A stretch of 64,000 nt of DNA from Tepidiphilus olei (GTDB lineage Bacteria > Pseudomonadota > Gammaproteobacteria > Burkholderiales > Rhodocyclaceae), in contig NZ_SBHO01000001.1 of the NCBI RefSeq assembly GCF_006980705.1, forward strand, positions 124,001 to 188,000. The letters are read 5' to 3'. The notes under the pieces were generated by a model. It saw only the letters and a list, made by a program, of their open reading frames with translations, did not search any database and was not told where the DNA came from. Position numbers and translations under genes: made by a program. Below, one piece after another: positions 36,319 to 49,600 of the stretch. Each line of letters starts with the position of its first letter. Within the stretch, counting starts at the first letter, position 1.

Positions 36319-37256
36319 GCAGCGACCTGGGTAAAGTGGCGGTGCTTTTGGGCGGGTGCTCGGCCGAGCGCGAGGTGTCGCTCATGTCGGGTTCGGCCGT
36401 CCTCGAGGCGCTGCGTCGCGCCGGGGTGGATGCGCACCCGTTCGACCCGGCAGAGCGGGATCTCTTCGAATTGAAGCGCGAGGGCTTCGATCGTGCCTTC
36501 ATCGCGCTCCACGGCCGTGGCGGTGAGGACGGCACCCTCCAGGGGGTGCTCGAATGGCTGCGCATTCCTTATACCGGCAGCGGCGTGCTCGCTTCCGCCC
36601 TGGCCATGGACAAATGGCGCACCAAGTTGCTGTGGCAGCAGTTGGGTTTGCCCACGCCTGGGGCGCTGCGCCTCACCGAGGAGGAGTTTGCTGCCGGCTC
36701 CGAGGAGGCGGCACGGCGCGTGCTCGAGGCGCTCGCATTGCCCGTGTTCGTCAAGCCGGTGCATGAGGGCTCCAGCATGGGGGCGACGCGCGTCGAGCGC
36801 GAAGAGGAATTGACGTCGGCGCTGGAGGCGGCGCGGCGTTTCGATGGGGAAGTGCTCGTGGAGCGTTTCGTGGCGGGGCGCGAGATCACGATCGGATTTC
36901 TGGGCGAGCAAACCTTGCCGGCCATCGAGATCGTCGCACCCCAAGGGCGCTACGACTATCACAACAAGTACTTCAGCGACGAGACGCGTTATCTGTGCCC
37001 GGCTCCTTTGCCGGAGCCGCTCGCCTCTCGGTTGGCCGAACTCACGATGCGGGCGGCGCGCGCGCTGGGTTGTCGTGGCTGGGGGCGGATCGATCTGCTG
37101 CTCGAGGATGACATGCCTTATCTGCTGGAGATGAACACTGCGCCCGGCATGACTTCGCATTCACTCGTGCCGCTGGCTGCGCGCGTATCCGGTATCGAAT
37201 TCGACGCGCTATGCTTGCGCATTTTGGAGGAGGCGCGCTGCGATGGCCCGGCTTGA
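36315..37256 (+). CDS. ddlB: D-alanine-D-alanine ligase
   Basis: Ddl makes the D-Ala-D-Ala dipeptide used by MurF. The 313-residue ATP-grasp enzyme has [21 protein letters not shown] at the start, [57 protein letters not shown] and the C-terminal [22 protein letters not shown]. The GTG start overlaps the murC stop (GTGA). It overlaps ftsQ by 14 bases. The placement next to ftsQ justifies ddlB rather than ddlA. Confidence 0.96.
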   Translation: MSSDLGKVAVLLGGCSAEREVSLMSGSAVLEALRRAGVDAHPFDPAERDLFELKREGFDRAFIALHGRGGEDGTLQGVLEWLRIPYTGSGVLASALAMDKWRTKLLWQQLGLPTPGALRLTEEEFAAGSEEAARRVLEALALPVFVKPVHEGSSMGATRVEREEELTSALEAARRFDGEVLVERFVAGREITIGFLGEQTLPAIEIVAPQGRYDYHNKYFSDETRYLCPAPLPEPLASRLAELTMRAARALGCRGWGRIDLLLEDDMPYLLEMNTAPGMTSHSLVPLAARVSGIEFDALCLRILEEARCDGPA

Positions 37257-38079
37257 GCGATTCTCGCGCCAGGCATCGACGCCCGTGCCCCCAGGGGCAC
37301 GCTGGTGGCGTGATGCTTGGGTGATCGCTCGCTGGACGCGGCGCATCACCCTGTTCGCGATGTTGCTCTTCGTTGCAGCGGCCTGGTCTTACTGGGGGAA
37401 GCGATGGGTGCCGCCGATTCGTACCGTCGTCATCGAAGGCGGGCTCGAACACAGCGACACCGACCGCTTGCGCTACGCAGTGCTGCGGGTGGTGGAGGGA
37501 AAACATTTTTTCGACGTCGATCTGCAAGCTTTGCGCCGGGCTTTGGAGGAATTGCCGTGGGTACGGCACGCACGAGTGCATCGCGTCTGGCCCGATGCGC
37601 TCGTCGTCACCGTGGTCGAACACCGAGCGGCAGCGATTTGGATCGATGTCGCCGACGGGCGTATCGCGCTGCTCGATACGGACGGCCACAGATTCGATGC
37701 CGAGCCCCCCAGTGTCGATCTGCCGCGTCTCGTCGGCCCCTCGGGGCTGGAGGAGCGACTTTTCGAGACCCATCAGTCCTTGAGCCGCTTGCTAGACCCT
37801 CTGGGGGGCGTCGAAGTCTTGGTGATGAGCCCCAGCCTGTCTCATGTCGTCCGCTTGAGCGGAGGAACCGAGATCATCTTGGGCCGTTTCGAAACGGTAC
37901 AGCAGGCACGGCAGAAAGTGTCCTGGCTCGTGCAGCATTGGTCGGCGATTCGCGAGCGGCTCGGTCATGAGCCGGTGCGGGTCGATTTTCGCCATCACGG
38001 TGCGTTGGCGCTCGCCATCGCCCCGGACGGCGTGGCGGCGTCTGCTCCGCCGGTATCCACAGGGAAGAAAAAACCATGA
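37243..38079 (+). CDS. ftsQ: cell division protein FtsQ
   Basis: FtsQ is a bitopic division protein whose periplasmic POTRA and beta domains bind FtsB/FtsL. The 278-residue protein has a 27-residue basic cytoplasmic tail, a membrane segment (about 33-51), then a POTRA domain (PIRTVVIEGGLEHSDTDRLRYAV, LEELPWVRHARVHRVWPDALVVTVVEHRAAA) and a beta domain ending near 260. TTGGAGGAGG precedes its ATG within ddlB. ATGA overlap with ftsA. Confidence 0.95.
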   Translation: MARLERFSRQASTPVPPGARWWRDAWVIARWTRRITLFAMLLFVAAAWSYWGKRWVPPIRTVVIEGGLEHSDTDRLRYAVLRVVEGKHFFDVDLQALRRALEELPWVRHARVHRVWPDALVVTVVEHRAAAIWIDVADGRIALLDTDGHRFDAEPPSVDLPRLVGPSGLEERLFETHQSLSRLLDPLGGVEVLVMSPSLSHVVRLSGGTEIILGRFETVQQARQKVSWLVQHWSAIRERLGHEPVRVDFRHHGALALAIAPDGVAASAPPVSTGKKKP

Positions 38080-39302
38080 GGGAAGATCGAGATCTGCTCG
38101 TCGGGCTCGACATCGGGACGTCCAAGGTGACGTGCCTGGTCGCTCGTTTGCGCGAGGACGGCGGTGTGGAACCCTTGGGTTTGGGCGTATCACCGATGAC
38201 CGGCATGAAACGCGGCGTCGTGGTCAATATCGAAGCCAGCGTGGCGTCGATCGATCGGGCCGTCGAGGAGGCAAAGCGCATGGCCGCCTGCGACATCCCT
38301 CGGGTACACGCCAGCATCTCCGGGGCGCACATTCAATGCACCAACGCTGAGGGAATGATCGCCGTCAAGGGCAGCGAGATCACGCGCGAGGACGTCGCCA
38401 AGGTGATCGAGGTCGCCCGTGCCATGCCCATTCCCTCCGAGCAGCAGGTGCTGCACCTGCTCACCCAGGAATTCATCATCGACGGCCAGGGCGGCATCAA
38501 AGACCCCGTCGGCATGAGTGGGGTAAAGCTCATGGCCAAGGTGCACATCATCACGGGGGCGGCGGCCTCCGCCCAGAACATCATCAAATGCGTGCGCCGG
38601 GCGGGGCTGGAAATCGACGGGCTCGTGCTGCAACCGCTCGCCGCGGCGCACGCCGTGCTCACCGAGGACGAAAAGGCCCTGGGTGTGTGCGTCATCGACA
38701 TTGGCGCGGGTACCACGGATCTGGCCGTCTATACGCAGGGCGCGATTCGCTACACGGCCGTGCTGCCGGCGGCCGGCGACATGATCACCAACGACATCGC
38801 CATGGCGCTGCGCACGCCCACGGCCGAGGCCGAATCGATCAAACTCGAACATGGGGCGGCGCGACACGACTGGGTCGATCCCGAGGAGATGATCGAAGTC
38901 GCGCCGGTAGGCGATCGTCCTCCGCGGCGTCTGTCGCGTCAGCGACTCGCCGACGTGATCCACCCTCGGGCCGAGGAGCTTTTCGAGCTGGTGCAGCAAG
39001 AGCTACGCCGTAGCGGTTATGAGGAGATGCTCTCCTCCGGTGTCGTGCTCACGGGAGGGTCGGCCAAGCTCGGCGGCATGGTGGAGCTGGCCGAGGAAGT
39101 CTTGGGCATGCCGGCTCGGCTCGGCGCGCCTCTCGTCGGTGGCCGCTTGCGCGAACGGCTCGCCGACCCCGAATACGCCGCCGCCGTCGGTCTCGTACTC
39201 GAGGCGGCCAATTCCCAGCGCAGGCTCCCGGGCAGGGGAGGGCGTGCCGCCGGCGGGCAATGGTGGCGACGCACGTGGCAATGGATCCGGGAAAATTTCT
39301 GA
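38076..39302 (+). CDS. ftsA: cell division actin homologue FtsA
   Basis: FtsA is an actin-fold ATPase that ties FtsZ filaments to the membrane and recruits later division proteins. The 408-residue protein has LLVGLDIGTSKVTCLVARL (phosphate 1), the 1C domain region with RGVVVNIEASVASIDRAVEEA, phosphate 2 VIDIGAGTTDLAVYTQG, the adenosine motif SSGVVLTGGSAKLGGM, and a C-terminal amphipathic membrane-targeting helix region, WWRRTWQWIRENF. ATGA overlap with ftsQ; 49 bases separate it from ftsZ. Confidence 0.97.
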   Translation: MREDRDLLVGLDIGTSKVTCLVARLREDGGVEPLGLGVSPMTGMKRGVVVNIEASVASIDRAVEEAKRMAACDIPRVHASISGAHIQCTNAEGMIAVKGSEITREDVAKVIEVARAMPIPSEQQVLHLLTQEFIIDGQGGIKDPVGMSGVKLMAKVHIITGAAASAQNIIKCVRRAGLEIDGLVLQPLAAAHAVLTEDEKALGVCVIDIGAGTTDLAVYTQGAIRYTAVLPAAGDMITNDIAMALRTPTAEAESIKLEHGAARHDWVDPEEMIEVAPVGDRPPRRLSRQRLADVIHPRAEELFELVQQELRRSGYEEMLSSGVVLTGGSAKLGGMVELAEEVLGMPARLGAPLVGGRLRERLADPEYAAAVGLVLEAANSQRRLPGRGGRAAGGQWWRRTWQWIRENF

Positions 39303-39321
39303 ACAACTCATTCCTTTAGGT

Positions 39322-39327
39322 TAGAAT
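39322..39327 (+). promoter_or_regulatory. possible -10 element before ftsZ
   Basis: TAGAAT lies in the 49-base ftsA-ftsZ gap, 24 bases before the ftsZ ATG. The upstream partner is poor (TGAACA region at the ftsA stop). An internal ftsZ promoter is common in dcw clusters, which is the main reason to list it. Confidence 0.25.
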
Positions 39328-39351
39328 TCACGGAAAAAGCGGGAGAACGTC

Positions 39352-40530
39352 ATGGCGGTCAAAGGGATTGAAGAACTGGTCGATACCACCCACAAGGGCA
39401 CGGTCATCAAAGTGCTCGGCATCGGGGGCGCGGGCGGCAACGCCGTCGACCACATGATTCGCGAGAGCATCGGCGGCGTCGAGTTCGTCGCCGTCAATAC
39501 CGATGCCCAGGCGCTCGCGCGCTGTCTCGCTCCGACCAAGGTGCAGATCGGCTCTTCCGGTCTGGGGGCCGGTTCCAAGCCGGAAGCCGGGCGTGAAGCA
39601 GCGATGGAGTCGCGCGAGCGCATCGTCGCCGCGCTCGACGGGGCCCACATGGCCTTCCTCACCGCCGGCATGGGCGGCGGCACGGGTACCGGCGCCGCGC
39701 CGGTCATCGCCGAAATCGCCAAGGAGATGGGCATCCTCACCGTGGCGGTGGTCACCAAGCCGTTCGATTTCGAAAACCGCGACCGCGTCGCCGAGAGCGG
39801 CATCGAAGAGCTCACGCGCCACGTCGATTCGCTCATCGTCGTGCTCAACGACCGCCTGCTCGAAGTCTTCGGCGACGACGCCGGCTTCGAAGACTGCTTC
39901 AAGGCGGCCGACAACGTGCTCAAAAACGCCGTGGCCGGCATCGCCGAGATCATCAACGTGCCCGGTCTGGTCAACGTCGACTTCCAGGACGTGCGTACCG
40001 CCATGGGTGAGATGGGCCGTGCCATGATGGGGTCGGCCGAAGCTTCCGGCATCGACCGTGCCCGCATCGCTGCCGAGCAGGCCGCGGTGAGCCCGCTCCT
40101 CGAGGGAACGGAACTCTCCGGTGCCCGCTGCGTCCTCATCAATATTACGGCGAGCCGTTCGCTCAAGCTCTCGGAAGTGCGCGACGCCGTGCGCACCGTG
40201 CAGGCTTTCGCCGCACCCGAGGCGTTCGTCAAATATGGCGCCGTCTTCGACGACACGATGGAAGATCGCATCCGCATCACGGTCGTCGCCACGGGGCTGG
40301 GCGCGGCCCGTAGCAGCCGTGCCCAGCCCCAGATGGAAGTGATCCGCGGTACGGGGACCTACGGCGGTGCCGCCGCCATGGGAGCCACGCCAGGGCGCGC
40401 CGAGGCCCCGCAGCGCGGCATGCCCCAGGTCGAGCGTTCCGTACGCGGCCGGCGCAACACGCTCGCCGAGCGCATGCCTGGGCTGGATCGGCTCGACATT
40501 CCGGCATTCCTGCGCAAACAAAACGATTGA
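39352..40530 (+). CDS. ftsZ: cell division GTPase FtsZ
   Basis: FtsZ is the tubulin homologue that forms the Z ring. The 392-residue protein has GIGGAGGNAVDHMI at 23-36, the tubulin signature GGGTGTG at 108-114, and the T7 synergy-loop segment NVDFQDVRT near 207. The C-terminal tail ends with LDIPAFLRKQND, the conserved peptide that binds FtsA, ZipA and MinC. GGGAGA precedes the ATG. lpxC follows after 18 bases. Confidence 0.99.
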   Translation: MAVKGIEELVDTTHKGTVIKVLGIGGAGGNAVDHMIRESIGGVEFVAVNTDAQALARCLAPTKVQIGSSGLGAGSKPEAGREAAMESRERIVAALDGAHMAFLTAGMGGGTGTGAAPVIAEIAKEMGILTVAVVTKPFDFENRDRVAESGIEELTRHVDSLIVVLNDRLLEVFGDDAGFEDCFKAADNVLKNAVAGIAEIINVPGLVNVDFQDVRTAMGEMGRAMMGSAEASGIDRARIAAEQAAVSPLLEGTELSGARCVLINITASRSLKLSEVRDAVRTVQAFAAPEAFVKYGAVFDDTMEDRIRITVVATGLGAARSSRAQPQMEVIRGTGTYGGAAAMGATPGRAEAPQRGMPQVERSVRGRRNTLAERMPGLDRLDIPAFLRKQND

Positions 40531-40548
40531 CCGACTGAGGAACGGCCG

Positions 40549-41466
40549 ATGATTCCGCAGCACACACTCAAGTCCATCGCCTACGTCACCGGAGTCGGGT
40601 TGCACTCCGGTGAGAAAGTGCAGTTGTGGCTGCGTCCGGCCGCTCCCGATACCGGCATCGTTTTTCATCGGGTCGATCTCGATCCCCCCGTCACCATCCC
40701 CGCTTCGCCCGAAGCAGTCCGCGAGACGCGTCTGTGCACGGGGCTCGAGCGCGACGGCGTGAAGATCGCCACCGTCGAGCACCTCATGTCGGCGCTCGCG
40801 GGTCTGGGGATCGACAACGTCCACATCGACGTCGACGGGCCCGAGATTCCCATCATGGATGGCAGCGCCGCGCCTTTCGTGATGATGATCCGCGAAGCAG
40901 GGATCGAAGCCCAAGCGGCGCCGCGGCGTTTTCTGCGCGTGCTGCGTCCCGTCGAAGTGCGCGAGGACGACAAATGGGTTCGGCTCGAACCCTATGCTGG
41001 ATTCCGTCTCGAATTCTCCATCGCTTTCGCCCATCCGGCGATCAGCGCTTCGCAAACCCGTGCCGTGGTCGATTTTTCCGAGCACGCTTATCCGCGCTTC
41101 GTGGCTCGGGCACGTACCTTCGGTTTTGTGCATGAAGTCGAGCTGTTACGAGGAATGGGTCTGGCGCAAGGCGGAAGCCTCGACAACGCCATCGTGCTCG
41201 ACGAATATCGGATCCTCAATCCCGAGGGGTTGCGTTTTCCCGACGAATTCGTGCGGCACAAGATTCTGGACGCCATTGGCGATCTCTATCTCGCGGGGCG
41301 CCCCTTGCTCGCCCGCTACGTGGCCCACAAATCGGGTCATGCGCTCAACAATCGGCTCTTGCGCGCCCTGATGGCTGATCGCAGCGCCTGGGAGCTCACC
41401 GTGTGCGAACGCGACGAGGCGGTCACTTCGATGTCCGCGCTCTCCCTCGGTTCCGTGACGACATAA
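40549..41466 (+). CDS. lpxC: UDP-3-O-acyl-N-acetylglucosamine deacetylase
   Basis: LpxC is the zinc-dependent deacetylase of the first committed step in lipid A synthesis. The 305-residue protein (E. coli 305) has [20 protein letters not shown], the zinc ligand His78 in [15 protein letters not shown], and [14 protein letters not shown] with His237 and Asp241, followed by [11 protein letters not shown] with the catalytic-base His. It is the last gene of the dcw cluster and ties LPS synthesis to cell-wall gene expression. An FtsH-type C-terminal degron cannot be judged. Confidence 0.98.
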   Translation: MIPQHTLKSIAYVTGVGLHSGEKVQLWLRPAAPDTGIVFHRVDLDPPVTIPASPEAVRETRLCTGLERDGVKIATVEHLMSALAGLGIDNVHIDVDGPEIPIMDGSAAPFVMMIREAGIEAQAAPRRFLRVLRPVEVREDDKWVRLEPYAGFRLEFSIAFAHPAISASQTRAVVDFSEHAYPRFVARARTFGFVHEVELLRGMGLAQGGSLDNAIVLDEYRILNPEGLRFPDEFVRHKILDAIGDLYLAGRPLLARYVAHKSGHALNNRLLRALMADRSAWELTVCERDEAVTSMSALSLGSVTT

Positions 41467-41476
41467 GCGCGCAACC

Positions 41477-41668
41477 GTGCTGGGATTTCGCCTGATCCTC
41501 GTTTTCGTGCTTCTGGCTGCTGGGGTCTGCATCGCTGCATGGTTGTGGAGCGGCGATCGTCGATGGCTCGCTTACGCGAAGCGCATTCTAAGGCTGGCGC
41601 TGGGCGTTGCCCTGATCTATCTGGGCCTCTTCGCATTCGAGCGCATCGTTCTTCTGCCCTTGCCTTGA
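41477..41668 (+). CDS. small membrane protein between lpxC and dciA-like gene
   Basis: A 63-residue candidate protein with a GTG start. It has two predicted membrane segments: LILVFVLLAAGVCIAAWLW (about 6-24) and [21 protein letters not shown] (about 40-60), with a basic [12 protein letters not shown] loop between, a credible hairpin topology. Small proteins of this shape occur after lpxC in other Betaproteobacteria. Its last 81 bases overlap the 3' end of the minus-strand DciA-like gene, so one of the two ends may be mis-assigned. Confidence 0.55.
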   Translation: MLGFRLILVFVLLAAGVCIAAWLWSGDRRWLAYAKRILRLALGVALIYLGLFAFERIVLLPLP

Positions 41669-42109
41669 ATCCGTCGGCGCCCGGGCAAGGAGTCGGGTCA
41701 AGGCCATGCGCAAGGGGGCATCCGCGGGCAGACGAGCGCATAGCTCGGTGATGGCCGAACGCGCCCGAGGCCCGAGGGTGCGTACCCGTGGAGGGCGCGG
41801 CGCCGCCAAACCCGATGTCGGTACGATGGTGGGGCGGACCTTCAGTTTGATCTCCGAGATGCAGACCCCGGTGCGCAGCTCCGCCAAGAGGCTTGGCAGG
41901 CGATGCCGCAGTTTCGCTGCCGCGAGCGCCGAGGCCGTGTGCAAATAAAGCGTGCCCTCGCGCAGATTGGCGACGAATACGCGCTCACGGAACTCCTCAT
42001 CCAACAACTGGTCGATTTGTTTTTGGAGCGTTCTCAACGTCATGACCTGCTGACGCAGCGGATCTAGCTCCTTGCTGAGATGGAAGAGTTCGTCCAGTTT
42101 TCGTGTCAT
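41588..42109 (-). CDS. DciA-like protein (DUF721)
   Basis: DciA (DUF721) is the ancestral bacterial loader of the replicative helicase DnaB, present where DnaC is absent. The 173-residue protein has the DUF721 core: [51 protein letters not shown] (seen at about 25-75, quoted in parts), then a KVRP-type strand. The C-terminal third (after residue about 145) is low in recognisable features and lies antisense to the small membrane protein at 41477-41668. It is divergent from secA with 73 bases between the starts. Confidence 0.82.
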   Translation of the reverse strand: MTRKLDELFHLSKELDPLRQQVMTLRTLQKQIDQLLDEEFRERVFVANLREGTLYLHTASALAAAKLRHRLPSLLAELRTGVCISEIKLKVRPTIVPTSGLAAPRPPRVRTLGPRARSAITELCARLPADAPLRMALTRLLARAPTDSRQGQKNDALECEEAQIDQGNAQRQP

Positions 42110-42182
42110 GTCCTTTCTCGTGCCTCGTCCGACGGGGCATGATAAACTTCACCATTCGCATTCGACAAGTCGACCGTCCGTA

Positions 42183-44903
<2,721 letters not shown>

Positions 44904-44916
44904 ACGGAGTCTCGCA

Positions 44917-47545
<2,629 letters not shown>

Positions 47546-47692
47546 GGCTGCGTGAACCAACATGGCGCGCGGCCGCCGGGTAGAGCGTTCGACGCGTAGG
47601 ATGCACATTCTCTCGTAGGCAGTAGGCGAGCATACGAGTATCGGATGAAAACCACCTGCCTTCATGCAGTGGGTCGTTCGAGGCGCCCGGGT

Positions 47693-47722
47693 CTGGCATC
47701 GTGAATAGACCAGTGCTATGAT
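47693..47722 (+). promoter_or_regulatory. candidate sigma-70 promoter of the ferredoxin-NADP reductase gene
   Basis: CTGGCA (4 of 6 matches to the -35 consensus) and TATGAT (5 of 6 matches to the -10) are 18 bases apart in the 213-base gap after purB, with an AT-rich run TTATATTTTTT after the -10. Apart from this, the gap holds nothing recognisable. Confidence 0.5.
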
Positions 47723-47758
47723 TATATTTTTTGCATCTACCGCGAGGACATGACCGTC

Positions 47759-48586
47759 ATGGCAGAGACTGGTGCCGTTGCCGAGCAGACTTCTTCCCCC
47801 GCCTTGCCCAAGAACCTCCGCGTCGAGAAAGTGATCTGGGTGCATCACTGGACCGACACCCTGTTCAGCTTCCGCTGCACCCGCGATCCGGGTTTTCGCT
47901 TCATCAATGGCCAGTTCGTGATGATCGGCCTGATGGTCGATGGCAAGCCGCTGCTGCGCGCCTATTCGATCGCCAGCGCCAACTGGGAAGAGCATCTCGA
48001 GTTCTATTCGATCAAAGTGCCCAACGGCCCGCTCACTTCCCGCCTGCAGCACCTCGAGGTGGGTGACGAGGTGCTCGTCTCCACCAAACCCACCGGCACG
48101 CTCGTGCAGGACAACCTCCTGCCCGGTGCCAAGCGCCTCTTTCTGCTCGCCACCGGCACGGGGCTCGCGCCCTTCATGTCCATCATCAAGGATCCGGACG
48201 TCTATGAGCGCTACGAGAAGGTGATCCTCGTGCACTGCACGCGCTGGGTGCGCGAGCTCGGCTACTACGACTACATCACCAAGGAGCTGCCGCAGCACGA
48301 GTTTCTGGGCGAGATGGTGCGCGAAAAGCTCATCTACTACCCCACCGTGACGCGCGAGCCCTTCATCCACCAGGGCCGGATCACCGACCTCATCACCAGC
48401 GGCAAGCTCGCCGCCGATCTCGGCATGCCCCAGCTCAATCCCGAGACCGACCGGGCGCTCTTGTGCGGCAGCATGCGCATGCTCGCCGACACGAGCAAGA
48501 TCCTCGACGATCTGGGGTTTCAGGTCTCACCCAGCATGGGCGTGCCGGGGCATTACGCGGTCGAACGGGCGTTCGTCGATCAGTGA
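47759..48586 (+). CDS. fpr: ferredoxin/flavodoxin-NADP+ reductase
   Basis: Fpr is an FAD enzyme moving electrons between NADPH and ferredoxin or flavodoxin, used in biosynthesis and oxidative-stress repair. The 275-residue protein has the FAD-binding RAYSIASANWEEHLEFYSIKV segment, NGPLTSRLQHLEVGDEVLV, the NADP-binding ATGTGLAPFMSIIKDP block, ALLCGSMRMLADTSKIL and a C-terminal YAVERAFVD, all typical of the proteobacterial subclass I Fpr. The ATG at 47759 is favoured because GAGGA at 47744-47748 is 10 bases away; the ATG at 47750 is only 1 base from it. Stand-alone gene ending at the terminator at 48612-48637. Confidence 0.94.
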   Translation: MAETGAVAEQTSSPALPKNLRVEKVIWVHHWTDTLFSFRCTRDPGFRFINGQFVMIGLMVDGKPLLRAYSIASANWEEHLEFYSIKVPNGPLTSRLQHLEVGDEVLVSTKPTGTLVQDNLLPGAKRLFLLATGTGLAPFMSIIKDPDVYERYEKVILVHCTRWVRELGYYDYITKELPQHEFLGEMVREKLIYYPTVTREPFIHQGRITDLITSGKLAADLGMPQLNPETDRALLCGSMRMLADTSKILDDLGFQVSPSMGVPGHYAVERAFVDQ

Positions 48587-48611
48587 CCCCTGAACGGCGG
48601 CATCGAGCAAG

Positions 48612-48637
48612 AAAAAGCCCCCGATCGGGGGCTTTTT
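48612..48637. terminator. bidirectional intrinsic terminator
   Basis: A 26-base perfect palindrome: AAAAAGCCCCC, central GATC, GGGGGCTTTTT. On each strand it is a GC-rich stem followed by a T5 tract, so it can end both fpr (plus) and secF (minus), whose stops lie 25 and 15 bases away on either side. Confidence 0.93.
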
Positions 48638-48652
48638 GCTGACAAAGGCGCG

Positions 48653-49588
48653 TCAGACCACCGCTTCTTCCTTTTGCTTTGGCGGCTTCACCAAGTCTTC
48701 GCGCCTGACGCCGAACCACATCACCAGCGCCGACGAGACGAAAATCGACGAATAGATGCCGAAGACGATGCCGATGGTGAGGGCGAGCGCGAAGTTGCGC
48801 AAGGTCTCGCCGCCGAAGAGCAGGATCGTCACCACCATCGCCAGCGTGCTGGCATGGGTGATGATCGTGCGCGACATGGTCGCGGTGATTGCGTGATCGA
48901 GCACGGCGGGCGTGTCCATCTTGGCCCGGCGTTTCCTGAAGACTTCACGGACCCGGTCGAAGATGATGACCGTCTCGTTGACCGAGTAGCCAAGCACGGC
49001 GAGCACCGCTGCGAGTACGGAAAGCGAGAATTCCAACTGAAAGGCCGCGAAGACGCCGAGGATGATGACCACGTCGTGGAGATTGGCGACGATCGCCGAT
49101 ACTGCGAAACGCCATTCGAAACGCATCGCCAGATAGGCGACGATGCCCAGTATGACGAAAGCGAGCGCCATCAGACCGTTGGTCGCGAGCTCCTTGCCCA
49201 CCTGTGGCCCGACGAATTCGACGCGGCGCACCTCGAAATCCACTTCCGGCACTTGGGCGAGGAGCGCCTGTACCCGTTCGCTCGCCTGGGCGCTTTCACC
49301 GTCTCCCAAATGAGGGAGACGGATGAGAAGATCGCGCGCGGAGCCGAAATTCTGCACCTGAGCCTCGCGCAGTCCTGCTTGGGCGAGGGTGGTTCGTACG
49401 ACTTCCGGCGAGACGGTCTGGCTTGCGCGAACCTCGACGAGCGTGCCGCCCGTGAATTCGATCGAGAGATTGAGTCCGCGTAGCACGAGGAAGAGCACGG
49501 CGGCCATGAAAGTGACGATGGACACGGCGTTGAACCACAGGGCATGCCGCATGAAGGGGATGTCTTGCCGCGGACGGAACCATTCCAT
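48653..49588 (-). CDS. secF: protein translocase subunit SecF
   Basis: SecF pairs with SecD to use the proton gradient to pull exported proteins into the periplasm. The 311-residue protein has six predicted membrane segments. TM1 (about 17-37) is followed by LSIEFTGGTLVEVR, a periplasmic loop, then the GPQVGKELATNGLMALAFVILGIVAYLAMRFEW segment (seen in parts) and the LGYSVNETVIIFDRVREVFRK motif conserved in SecF, ending in a Lys-rich tail. It is 12 bases after secD. Confidence 0.96.
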   Translation of the reverse strand: MEWFRPRQDIPFMRHALWFNAVSIVTFMAAVLFLVLRGLNLSIEFTGGTLVEVRASQTVSPEVVRTTLAQAGLREAQVQNFGSARDLLIRLPHLGDGESAQASERVQALLAQVPEVDFEVRRVEFVGPQVGKELATNGLMALAFVILGIVAYLAMRFEWRFAVSAIVANLHDVVIILGVFAAFQLEFSLSVLAAVLAVLGYSVNETVIIFDRVREVFRKRRAKMDTPAVLDHAITATMSRTIITHASTLAMVVTILLFGGETLRNFALALTIGIVFGIYSSIFVSSALVMWFGVRREDLVKPPKQKEEAVV

Positions 49589-49600
49589 TGCGCTCTCCGT

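Noticed and set aside
39328-41133. 601-residue minus-strand open frame across ftsZ and lpxC
   Set aside because: Antisense to two universally conserved genes with every motif intact; composition is that of a mirror frame of high-GC coding DNA.
47546-47692. Possible small gene or RNA in the purB-fpr gap
   Set aside because: No ribosome site, signal peptide or stable motif was found; minus-strand frames here extend into purB as shadows.
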